From: Ryuthela nishihirai | Lineage: Eukaryota > Arthropoda > Arachnida > Araneae > Heptathelidae | NCBI GenBank assembly: GCA_038380435.1 | Contig: JAWZYU010000669.1 | Span: 24,670-88,669 of the forward strand | DNA: 64,000 bases | Direction of reading: 5' to 3' | Shown here: positions 1 to 9,477 of the stretch, piece after piece | Numbering within the stretch: the first letter of the stretch is position 1 | Layout of the letters: every line of letters starts with the position of its first letter | The notes under the pieces: model-generated | The model's input: only the letters and a program-made list of their open reading frames with translations | Told to the model about the DNA's origin: nothing | The model's database searches: none | Program-made: the position numbers and the translations under genes

Positions 1-37
1 CACGAAAAAACTCAAAACCCGCAGACGCGCGTTGGAG

Positions 38-49
38 CTAGGCACCTAG
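38..49. repeat. Dyad CTAGGCACCTAG marking unit start
   Basis: Perfect inverted repeat with 5-bp arms CTAGG/CCTAG and a 2-bp centre, followed by a run of eight A. It occurs once at the head of every higher-order unit, for example at the same offset in the units starting at 588, 2564 and 4987. At the heads of internal B modules the same place reads CTAGGTGCCTCG, CTAGATGCCTCG or CTAGGCGCCTCG, so the dyad is a dependable register mark. Any protein-binding role is unknown. Confidence 0.85.
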
Positions 50-346
50 AAAAAAAACCCCAAACCCACAGGCTCATGTGAGAGCCAGGTACCGGGAAAA
101 ACCCCCAAACCCACGGACGCATCGCCGCCAGGCGCCGGGAAAAACCTCCAAACCCACGGATGCGCGTCGTAGACAGGCGCCAGGAAAAACCCCCCCAAAC
201 CCACAGACGCGCGTTGGAGCCAGGTGCCGGGAAAACCTCCCAAACCCACGGACGCGCTTCGGAGCCAGGCGCCGTGAAAACCCCCAAACCCGTGGACGCG
301 CTTCGGAGCCCGGCACCAGGAAAAGTAACCAAACCCACGGATGCGC

Positions 347-391
347 GTCGGAGCCAGGCGCCAGAAAAAACCCCAAACCCCACGGACACGC
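347..391 (+). repeat. Example 45-bp monomer
   Basis: Representative basic unit. It opens GTCGGAGCCAGGCGCCAG, then has a run of six A, CCCC, AAA, CCCC, and closes with CACGGACACGC before the next GTCGGAGCC. Monomers in the first unit start at 31, 78, 121, 166, 213, 258, 302, 347, 392, 438, 484, 529 and 575, giving lengths of 43-47 bp. Length differences come mainly from the A and C homopolymers and from a shortened GTCAGTCAGG monomer that ends each module. Confidence 0.95.
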
Positions 392-617
392 GTCGGAGCC
401 AGGAGCCAGGAAAAACCTCCCAAACCCACGGACGCACGTCAGAGCCAGGCACCGGGATAAACCTCCCAAACCTGCGGACGCGCGTCAGAGATAGGCACCG
501 GGAAAACCTCCCAAACCCACGGACGCACGTTGCAGCCATTCTCCGTGAAAAACCCCCCAAACCCGCAGACGCGCGTCAGTCAGGCACCACGAAAAAACTC
601 AAAACCCGCAGACGCGC

Positions 618-1020
618 GTTGGAGCTAGGCACCTAGAAAAAAAACCCCAAACCCACAGGCTCATGTGAGAGCCAGGTACCGGGAAAAACCCCCAAACCCA
701 CGGACGCATCGCCGCCAGGCGCCGGGAAAAACCTCCAAACCCACGGATGCGCGTCGTAGCCAGGCGCCAGGAAAAACCCCCCAAACCCACAGACGCGCTT
801 CGGAGCCAGGCGCCGTGAAAACCCCCAAACCCGTGGACGCGCTTCGGAGCCCTTCACCAGGAAAAATAACCAAACCCACGGATGCGTGTCTGAGCCAGGC
901 GCCAGAAAAAACCCAAAACCCACGGACACGCGTCGGTGCCAGGCTCCGTGAAAACCCTCCCAAACCCGCGGACGCGCGTCAGTCAGGCACCACAAAAAAA
1001 CCCAAAACCCGCAGACACGC
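618..1020 (+). repeat. Module p9 of unit B (9 monomers, 403 bp)
   Basis: Opens with the CTAGGCACCTAG monomer and contains the unit's KpnI site. Its diagnostic bases are GATGCGTGTCTG near 881, GTCGGTGCC at 932, and CACCACAAAAAAACCC near 988, where other modules have CACCACGAAAAAACCC. It ends with the shortened GTCAGTCAGG monomer at 978. Confidence 0.9.
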
Positions 1021-1468
1021 GTCGGAGCTAGGTGCCTCGAAAAATCACCCAAACCCACAGGCGCGTGTCAGAGCCAGGCACCGGGAAAAATCCCCAAACC
1101 CACGGACGCGTAGCAACCAGGCACCGGGGAAAACCTCAAAACCCACAGATGTGCGTCGGAGCCAGGCACCGGGGAAAACCCCCCAAACCCGCAGATGAGC
1201 GTTGGAGCCAGGCGCCGGAAAACCTCCCTAACCCACGAACGCACTTCGGAGCCAGGCGCCGTGAAAACCCCCCAAACCCGTGGACGCGCTTCGGAGCCCT
1301 TCACCAGGAAAAATAACCAAACCCACGGATGCGCGTCTGAGCCAGGCGCCAGAAAAAAAACCAAAACCCACGGACACGCGTCGGAGCCAGGCTCCGTGAA
1401 AACCCCCCCAAACCGGCGGACGCGCGTCAGTCAGGCACCACGAAAAAACCCAAAACCCGCAGACACGC
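1021..1468 (+). repeat. Module q10 of unit B (10 monomers, 448 bp)
   Basis: Opens with GTCGGAGCTAGGTGCCTCG. Diagnostic features are GGGAAAAATCCCC near 1083, AACCTCAAAACCC near 1133, GATGAGCG near 1194, GATGCGCGTCTG at 1329 and CCAAACCGGCGG near 1408. This module is duplicated in unit types D, E and F. Confidence 0.9.
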
Positions 1469-2008
1469 GTCGGAGCTAGATGCCTCGAAAAATCACCCAA
1501 ACCCACAGGCGCGTGTCAGAGCCAGACACCGGGAAAAAACCCCAAACCCACGGACGCGTAGCAACCAGGCGCCGGGGGAAACCTCCAAACCCACAGATGT
1601 GCGTCGGAGCCAGGCACCGGGGAAAACCCCCCAAACCCGCAGACGAGCGTTGGAGCCAGGCGCCGGAAAACCTCCCTAACCCACGAATGCGCTTCGGAGC
1701 CAGGCGCCGTGAAAACCCCCCACACCCGTGGACGCGCTTCGGAGCCCTTCACCAGGAAAAATAACCAAACCCACGGATGCACGTCGAAGCCAGGTGCCAG
1801 GAAAAACCTCCCAAACCCATGGACGCACGTCGGAGCCAGGCACCGAGATAAACCTCCCAAACCTGCGGACGCGCGTCGGAGATAGGCGCCGGGAAAACCT
1901 CCCAATCCCACGGATGCACGTTGGAGCCAGGCTCCGTGAAAACCCCCCCAAACCCGCGGACGCGCGTCAGTCAGGCACCACGAAAAAACCCAAAACCCGC
2001 AGACATGC
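1469..2008 (+). repeat. Module r12 of unit B (12 monomers, 540 bp)
   Basis: Opens with GTCGGAGCTAGATGCCTCG. Diagnostic features are CCAGACACCGGG near 1522, the five-G run CGCCGGGGGAAACC near 1571, CCCACACCCGTGG near 1718, CCCATGGACG (an NcoI site) near 1816, and CACCGAGATAAACC near 1842. This length is what unit C lacks and what unit F carries twice. Confidence 0.9.
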
Positions 2009-2593
2009 GTCGGAGCTAGGCGCCTCGAAAAATCACCCAAACCCACAGGCGTGTGTCAGAGCCAGGCACCGGGAAAAACCCCTAAACCCACGGACGCGTA
2101 GCAACCAGGCGCCGGGGAAAACCTCCAAACCCACAGATGTGCGTCGGAGCCACGCACCGGGGAAAACCCCCCAAACCCGCAGACGAGCGTTGCAGCCAGG
2201 CGCCGGAAAACCTCCCTAACCCACGAACGCGCTTCGGAGCGAGGCGCCGTGAAAACCCCCCAAACCCTTGGACGCACTTCGGAGCCCTTCACCAGGAAAA
2301 CTAACCAAACCCACGGATGCGCGTCGGAGCCAGGCGCCAGAAAAAACCCCAAAACCCACGGACACGCGTCGGAGCCAGGAGCCAGGAAAAACCTCCCAAA
2401 CCCACGGACGCACGTCAGAGCCAGGCACCGGGATAAACCTCCCAAACCTGCGGACGCGCGTCAGAGATAGGCACCGGGAAAACCTCCCAAACCCACGGAC
2501 GCACGTTGCAGCCATTCTCCGTGAAAAACCCCCCAAACCCGCAGACGCGCGTCAGTCAGGCACCACGAAAAAACTCAAAACCCGCAGACGCGC
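2009..2593 (+). repeat. Module s13 of unit B (13 monomers, 585 bp)
   Basis: Opens with GTCGGAGCTAGGCGCCTCG. Diagnostic features are CCCCTAAACCC near 2079, GAGCCACGCACC near 2148, GCGTTGCAGCCAGG near 2187, CCCTTGGACGCAC near 2264 and AAAACTAACC near 2296. Its last seven monomers (2278-2593) are closely matched by the last seven monomers of units A and a. Confidence 0.9.
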
Positions 2594-4986
2594 GTTGGAG
2601 CTAGGCACCTAGAAAAAAAACCCCAAACCCACAGGCTCATGTGAGAGCCAGGTACCGGGAAAAACCCCCAAACCCACGGACGCATCGCCGCCAGGCGCCG
2701 GGAAAAACCTCCAAACCCACGGATGCGCGTCGTAGCCAGGCGCCAGGAAAAACCCCCCAAACCCACAGACGCGCTTCGGAGCCAGGCGCCGTGAAAACCC
2801 CCAAACCCGTGGACGCGCTTCGGAGCCCTTCACCAGGAAAAATAACCAAACCCACGGATGCGTGTCTGAGCCAGGCGCCAGAAAAAACCCAAAACCCACG
2901 GACACGCGTCGGTGCCAGGCTCCGTGAAAACCCTCCCAAACCCGCGGACGCGCGTCAGTCAGGCACCACAAAAAAACCCAAAACCCGCAGACACGCGTCG
3001 GAGCTAGGTGCCTCGAAAAATCACCCAAACCCACAGGCGCGTGTCAGAGCCAGGCACCGGGAAAAATCCCCAAACCCACGGACGCGTAGCAACCAGGCAC
3101 CGGGGAAAACCTCAAAACCCACAGATGTGCGTCGGAGCCAGGCACCGGGGAAAACCCCCCAAACCCGCAGATGAGCGTTGGAGCCAGGCGCCGGAAAACC
3201 TCCCTAACCCACGAACGCACTTCGGAGCCAGGCGCCGTGAAAACCCCCCAAACCCGTGGACGCGCTTCGGAGCCCTTCACCAGGAAAAATAACCAAACCC
3301 ACGGATGCGTGTCTGAGCCAGGCGCCAGAAAAAACCCAAAACCCACGGACACGCGTCGGTGCCAGGCTCCGTGAAAACCCTCCCAAACCCGCGGACGCGC
3401 GTCAGTCAGGCACCACAAAAAAACCCAAAACCCGCAGACACGCGTCGGAGCTAGGTGCCTCGAAAAATCACCCAAACCCACAGGCGCGTGTCAGAGCCAG
3501 GCACCGGGAAAAATCCCCAAACCCACGGACGCGTAGCAACCAGGCACCGGGGAAAACCTCAAAACCCACAGATGTGCGTCGGAGCCAGGCACCGGGGAAA
3601 ACCCCCCAAACCCGCAGATGAGCGTTGGAGCCAGGCGCCGGAAAACCTCCCTAACCCACGAACGCACTTCGGAGCCAGGCGCCGTGAAAACCCCCCAAAC
3701 CCGTGGACGCGCTTCGGAGCCCTTCACCAGGAAAAATAACCAAACCCACGGATGCGCGTCTGAGCCAGGCGCCAGAAAAAAAACCAAAACCCACGGACAC
3801 GCGTCGGAGCCAGGCTCCGTGAAAACCCCCCCAAACCGGCGGACGCGCGTCAGTCAGGCACCACGAAAAAACCCAAAACCCGCAGACACGCGTCGGAGCT
3901 AGATGCCTCGAAAAATCACCCAAACCCACAGGCGCGTGTCAGAGCCAGACACCGGGAAAAAACCCCAAACCCACGGACGCGTAGCAACCAGGCGCCGGGG
4001 GAAACCTCCAAACCCACAGATGTGCGTCGGAGCCAGGCACCGGGGAAAACCCCCCAAACCCGCAGACGAGCGTTGGAGCCAGGCGCCGGAAAACCTCCCT
4101 AACCCACGAATGCGCTTCGGAGCCAGGCGCCGTGAAAACCCCCCACACCCGTGGACGCGCTTCGGAGCCCTTCACCAGGAAAAATAACCAAACCCACGGA
4201 TGCACGTCGAAGCCAGGTGCCAGGAAAAACCTCCCAAACCCATGGACGCACGTCGGAGCCAGGCACCGAGATAAACCTCCCAAACCTGCGGACGCGCGTC
4301 GGAGATAGGCGCCGGGAAAACCTCCCAATCCCACGGATGCACGTTGGAGCCAGGCTCCGTGAAAACCCCCCCAAACCCGCGGACGCGCGTCAGTCAGGCA
4401 CCACGAAAAAACCCAAAACCCGCAGACATGCGTCGGAGCTAGGCGCCTCGAAAAATCACCCAAACCCACAGGCGTGTGTCAGAGCCAGGCACCGGGAAAA
4501 ACCCCTAAACCCACGGACGCGTAGCAACCAGGCGCCGGGGAAAACCTCCAAACCCACAGATGTGCGTCGGAGCCACGCACCGGGGAAAACCCCCCAAACC
4601 CGCAGACGAGCGTTGCAGCCAGGCGCCGGAAAACCTCCCTAACCCACGAACGCGCTTCGGAGCGAGGCGCCGTGAAAACCCCCCAAACCCTTGGACGCAC
4701 TTCGGAGCCCTTCACCAGGAAAACTAACCAAACCCACGGATGCGCGTCGGAGCCAGGCGCCAGAAAAAACCCCAAAACCCACGGACACGCGTCGGAGCCA
4801 GGAGCCAGGAAAAACCTCCCAAACCCACGGACGCACGTCAGAGCCAGGCACCGGGATAAACCTCCCAAACCTGCGGACGCGCGTCAGAGATAGGCACCGG
4901 GAAAACCTCCCAAACCCACGGACGCACGTTGCAGCCATTCTCCGTGAAAAACCCCCCAAACCCGCAGACGCGCGTCAGTCAGGCAC
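2564..4986 (+). repeat. Unit D (2423 bp, 54 monomers)
   Basis: Unit B with one additional 447-bp 10-mer. GGAGCTA monomers start at 2594, 2997, 3444, 3892 and 4432, giving modules of 9, 10, 10, 12 and 13. The extra module (2997-3443) begins with q10 bases and ends with p9 bases (GATGCGTGTCTG, GTCGGTGCC), so it is a q10/p9 chimera. Confidence 0.92.
2997..3443 (+). repeat. Chimeric q10/p9 module (447 bp)
   Basis: The left part has the six-C run of q10 (GTGAAAACCCCCC near 3238). The right part has p9 bases from GATGCGTGTCTG near 3304 onward. The switch therefore lies in the roughly 60-bp stretch between them, where p9 and q10 are identical. This is the expected product of one unequal crossover offset by 447 bp. 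Confidence 0.85.
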
Positions 4987-6961
4987 CACGAAAAAACTCA
5001 AAACCCGCAGACGCGCGTTGGAGCTAGGCACCTAGAAAAAAAACCCCAAACCCACAGGCTCATGTGAGAGCCAGGTACTGGGAAAAACCCCCAAACCCAC
5101 GGACGCATCGCCGCCAGGCGCCGGGAAAAACCTCCAAACCCACGGATGCGCGTCGTAGCCAGGCGCCAGGAAAAACCCCCCAAACCCACAGACGCGCTTC
5201 GGAGCCAGGCGCCGTGAAAACCCCCAAACCCGTGGACGCGCTTCGGAGCCCTTCACCAGGAAAAATAACCAAACCCACGGATGCGTGTCTGAGCCAGGCG
5301 CCAGAAAAAACCCAAAACCCACGGACACGCGTCGGTGCCAGGCTCCGTGAAAACCCTCCCAAACCCGCGGACGCGCGTCAGTCAGGCACCACAAAAAAAC
5401 CCAAAACCCGCAGACACGCGTCGGAGCTAGGTGCCTCGAAAAATCACCCAAACCCACAGGCGCGTGTCAGAGCCAGGCACCGGGAAAAATCCCCAAACCC
5501 ACGGACGCGTAGCAACCAGGCACCGGGGAAAACCTCAAAACCCACAGATGTGCGTCGGAGCCAGGCACCGGGGAAAACCCCCCAAACCCGCAGATGAGCG
5601 TTGGAGCCAGGCGCCGGAAAACCTCCCTAACCCACGAACGCACTTCGGAGCCAGGCGCCGTGAAAACCCCCCAAACCCGTGGACGCGCTTCGGAGCCCTT
5701 CACCAGGAAAAATAACCAAACCCACGGATGCGCGTCTGAGCCAGGCGCCAGAAAAAAAACCAAAACCCACGGACACGCGTCGGAGCCAGGCTCCGTGAAA
5801 ACCCCCCCAAACCGGCGGACGCGCGTCAGTCAGGCACCACGAAAAAACCCAAAACCCGCAGACACGCGTCGGAGCTAGATGCCTCGAAAAATCACCCAAA
5901 CCCACAGGCGCGTGTCAGAGCCAGACACCGGGAAAAAACCCCAAACCCACGGACGCGTAGCAACCAGGCGCCGGGGGAAACCTCCAAACCCACAGATGTG
6001 CGTCGGAGCCAGGCACCGGGGAAAACCCCCCAAACCCGCAGACGAGCGTTGGAGCCAGGCGCCGGAAAACCTCCCTAACCCACGAATGCGCTTCGGAGCC
6101 AGGCGCCGTGAAAACCCCCCACACCCGTGGACGCGCTTCGGAGCCCTTCACCAGGAAAAATAACCAAACCCACGGATGCACGTCGAAGCCAGGTGCCAGG
6201 AAAAACCTCCCAAACCCATGGACGCACGTCGGAGCCAGGCACCGAGATAAACCTCCCAAACCTGCGGACGCGCGTCGGAGATAGGCGCCGGGAAAACCTC
6301 CCAATCCCACGGATGCACGTTGGAGCCAGGCTCCGTGAAAACCCCCCAAACCCGCGGACGCGCGTCAGTCAGGCACCACGAAAAAACCCAAAACCCGCAG
6401 ACATGCGTCGGAGCTAGGCGCCTCGAAAAATCACCCAAACCCACAGGCGCGTGTCAGAGCCAGGCACCGGGAAAAACCCCTAAACCCACGGACGCGTAGC
6501 AACCAGGCGCCGGGGAAAACCTCCAAACCCACAGATGTGCGTCGGAGCCACGCACCGGGGAAAACCCCCCAAACCCGCAGACGAGCGTTGCAGCCAGGCG
6601 CCGGAAAACCTCCCTAACCCACGAACGCGCTTCGGAGCGAGGCGCCGTGAAAACCCCCCAAACCCTTGGACGCACTTCGGAGCCCTTCACCAGGAAAACT
6701 AACCAAACCCACGGATGCGCGTCGGAGCCAGGCGCCAGAAAAAACCCCAAAACCCACGGACACGCGTCGGAGCCAGGAGCCAGGAAAAACCTCCCAAACC
6801 CACGGACGCACGTCAGAGCCAGGCACCGGGATAAACCTCCCAAACCTGCGGACGCGCGTCAGAGATAGGCACCGGGAAAACCTCCCAAACCCACGGACGC
6901 ACGTTGCAGCCATTCTCCGTGAAAAACCCCCCAAACCCGCAGACGCGCGTCAGTCAGGCAC
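4987..6961 (+). repeat. Unit b (1975 bp, 44 monomers), KpnI-less copy
   Basis: Module layout as in B, but r12 ends with six C (CCCCCCAAACCCGCGG near 6342) instead of seven, and s13 opens with CAGGCGCGTGTCAG instead of CAGGCGTGTGTCAG. A private C-to-T change at 5079 turns GGTACC into GGTACT, so this copy alone lacks the unit's KpnI site. Confidence 0.92.
5079..5079. other. Private C-to-T change destroying a KpnI site
   Basis: GGTACT in place of GGTACC at 5074-5079. Every other complete unit keeps GGTACC at this place. KpnI fragments from the flanking D and b units would fuse to about 4.4 kb. Confidence 0.9.
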
Positions 6962-8936
6962 CACGAAAAAACTCAAAACCCGCAGACGCGCGTTGGAGCT
7001 AGGCACCTAGAAAAAAAACCCCAAACCCACAGGCTCATGTGAGAGCCAGGTACCGGGAAAAACCCCCAAACCCACGGACGCATCGCCGCCAGGCGCCGGG
7101 AAAAACCTCCAAACCCACGGATGCGCGTCGTAGCCAGGCGCCAGGAAAAACCCCCCAAACCCACAGACGCGCTTCGGAGCCAGGCGCCGTGAAAACCCCC
7201 AAACCCGTGGACGCGCTTCGGAGCCCTTCACCAGGAAAAATAACCAAACCCACGGATGCGTGTCTGAGCCAGGCGCCAGAAAAAACCCAAAACCCACGGA
7301 CACGCGTCGGTGCCAGGCTCCGTGAAAACCCTCCCAAACCCGCGGACGCGCGTCAGTCAGGCACCACAAAAAAACCCAAAACCCGCAGACACGCGTCGGA
7401 GCTAGGTGCCTCGAAAAATCACCCAAACCCACAGGCGCGTGTCAGAGCCAGGCACCGGGAAAAATCCCCAAACCCACGGACGCGTAGCAACCAGGCACCG
7501 GGGAAAACCTCAAAACCCACAGATGTGCGTCGGAGCCAGGCACCGGGGAAAACCCCCCAAACCCGCAGATGAGCGTTGGAGCCAGGCGCCGGAAAACCTC
7601 CCTAACCCACGAACGCACTTCGGAGCCAGGCGCCGTGAAAACCCCCCAAACCCGTGGACGCGCTTCGGAGCCCTTCACCAGGAAAAATAACCAAACCCAC
7701 GGATGCGCGTCTGAGCCAGGCGCCAGAAAAAAAACCAAAACCCACGGACACGCGTCGGAGCCAGGCTCCGTGAAAACCCCCCCAAACCGGCGGACGCGCG
7801 TCAGTCAGGCACCACGAAAAAACCCAAAACCCGCAGACACGCGTCGGAGCTAGATGCCTCGAAAAATCACCCAAACCCACAGGCGCGTGTCAGAGCCAGA
7901 CACCGGGAAAAAACCCCAAACCCACGGACGCGTAGCAACCAGGCGCCGGGGGAAACCTCCAAACCCACAGATGTGCGTCGGAGCCAGGCACCGGGGAAAA
8001 CCCCCCAAACCCGCAGACGAGCGTTGGAGCCAGGCGCCGGAAAACCTCCCTAACCCACGAATGCGCTTCGGAGCCAGGCGCCGTGAAAACCCCCCACACC
8101 CGTGGACGCGCTTCGGAGCCCTTCACCAGGAAAAATAACCAAACCCACGGATGCACGTCGAAGCCAGGTGCCAGGAAAAACCTCCCAAACCCATGGACGC
8201 ACGTCGGAGCCAGGCACCGAGATAAACCTCCCAAACCTGCGGACGCGCGTCGGAGATAGGCGCCGGGAAAACCTCCCAATCCCACGGATGCACGTTGGAG
8301 CCAGGCTCCGTGAAAACCCCCCAAACCCGCGGACGCGCGTCAGTCAGGCACCACGAAAAAACCCAAAACCCGCAGACATGCGTCGGAGCTAGGCGCCTCG
8401 AAAAATCACCCAAACCCACAGGCGCGTGTCAGAGCCAGGCACCGGGAAAAACCCCTAAACCCACGGACGCGTAGCAACCAGGCGCCGGGGAAAACCTCCA
8501 AACCCACAGATGTGCGTCGGAGCCACGCACCGGGGAAAACCCCCCAAACCCGCAGACGAGCGTTGCAGCCAGGCGCCGGAAAACCTCCCTAACCCACGAA
8601 CGCGCTTCGGAGCGAGGCGCCGTGAAAACCCCCCAAACCCTTGGACGCACTTCGGAGCCCTTCACCAGGAAAACTAACCAAACCCACGGATGCGCGTCGG
8701 AGCCAGGCGCCAGAAAAAACCCCAAAACCCACGGACACGCGTCGGAGCCAGGAGCCAGGAAAAACCTCCCAAACCCACGGACGCACGTCAGAGCCAGGCA
8801 CCGGGATAAACCTCCCAAACCTGCGGACGCGCGTCAGAGATAGGCACCGGGAAAACCTCCCAAACCCACGGACGCACGTTGCAGCCATTCTCCGTGAAAA
8901 ACCCCCCAAACCCGCAGACGCGCGTCAGTCAGGCAC
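6962..8936 (+). repeat. Unit b (1975 bp, 44 monomers)
   Basis: Same two marker differences from B as its left neighbour (six-C run near 8317, GGCGCGTGTCAG near 8421) but with an intact KpnI site. The two adjacent b copies look like a local tandem duplication. Confidence 0.92.
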
Positions 8937-9477
8937 CACGAAAAAACTCAAAACCCGCAGACGCGCGTTGGAGCTAGGCACCTAGAAAAAAAACCCCAAA
9001 CCCACAGGCTCATGTGAGAGCCAGGTACCGGGAAAAACCCCCAAACCCACGGACGCATCGCCGCCAGGCGCCGGGAAAAACCTCCAAACCCACGGATGCG
9101 CGTCGTAGCCAGGCGCCAGGAAAAACCCCCCAAACCCACAGACGCGCTTCGGAGCCAGGCGCCGTGAAAACCCCCAAACCCGTGGACGCGCTTCGGAGCC
9201 CGGCACCAGGAAAAGTAACCAAACCCACGGATGCGCGTCGGAGCCAGGCGCCAGAAAAAACCCCAAAACCCACGGACACGCGTCGGAGCCAGGAGCCAGG
9301 AAAAACCTCCCAAACCCACGGACGCACGTCAGAGCCAGGCACCGGGATAAACCTCCCAAACCTGCGGACGCGCGTCAGAGATAGGCACCGGGAAAACCTC
9401 CCAAACCCACGGACGCACGTTGCAGCCATTCTCCGTGAAAAACCCCCCAAACCCGCAGACGCGCGTCAGTCAGGCAC
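8937..9477 (+). repeat. Unit a (541 bp, 12 monomers)
   Basis: Like A but without the A-specific fifth monomer, so GTCGTAGCCAGG runs directly into CGCTTCGGAGCC. It keeps the A-type CCCGGCACCAGG and AAAAGTAACC, but has the B-type CCCCAAAACCCACGG near 9261. Confidence 0.93.

Larger units (their letters stand above)
1..587 (+). repeat. Unit A (587 bp, 13 monomers)
   Basis: First complete 13-mer. The unit is phased here to start at CACGAAAAAACTC, which is the first base of the window. Monomer 5 (start 213, GTTGGAGCCAGGTGCCGGG) is specific to type A and is missing from types a and B. Monomer 7 carries the A-type bases CCCGGCACCAGG and AAAAGTAACC. The A-type run CCCCAAACCCCACGG is at 371-385. Confidence 0.95.
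588..2563 (+). repeat. Unit B (1976 bp, 44 monomers), reference copy
   Basis: Forty-four monomers with starts from 618 to 2551. Monomers with the GGAGCTA signature begin at 618, 1021, 1469 and 2009, and the next unit's is at 2594. They split the unit into modules of 403, 448, 540 and 585 bp (9, 10, 12 and 13 monomers). This copy is the reference used for the variants described below. Confidence 0.94.

Noticed and set aside
130..145. E2F-like or MluI-box-like regulatory sites (GGCGCCGGGAAAA, ACGCGT)
   Set aside because: These are fragments of the monomer repeated hundreds of times with no associated gene, and the E2F-like match is imperfect.
188..205. G-quadruplex or i-motif potential in the C-rich runs such as CCCCCCCAAACCCAC
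   Set aside because: Within one monomer there are only two or three runs of three or more C, with the next group over 30 bp away. A canonical four-run pattern with short loops is not met.
258..320. CENP-B box (TTCG, four bases, A, two bases, CGGG), prompted by the TTCGGAGCC motif
   Set aside because: In TTCGGAGCCAGGCGCC and TTCGGAGCCCGGCACC the required A and CGGG are not at the required spacing. I found no full match on either strand, so centromere identity cannot be argued from this.
12..560. Open frames of up to 182 codons on the minus strand (and 138-177 codons on the plus strand) in every unit, suggesting a repetitive Pro/Arg-rich protein family
   Set aside because: They overlap in several frames on both strands, mirror the monomer with a 15-residue period, start and stop at arbitrary monomers, and break wherever monomer length is not 45 bp. 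No ribosome-binding, splice, promoter or polyadenylation context was seen.
1..587. CRISPR array, because of regular short repeats
   Set aside because: There is no alternation of conserved repeat and unrelated spacer. The whole 45-bp monomer is repeated, and no cas gene is present.
2076..2092. Plant-type telomere motif CCCTAAACCC in s13
   Set aside because: It is one and a half repeats once per B unit, produced by a single T in the usual CCCCAAACCC stretch. There is no tandem telomere sequence.
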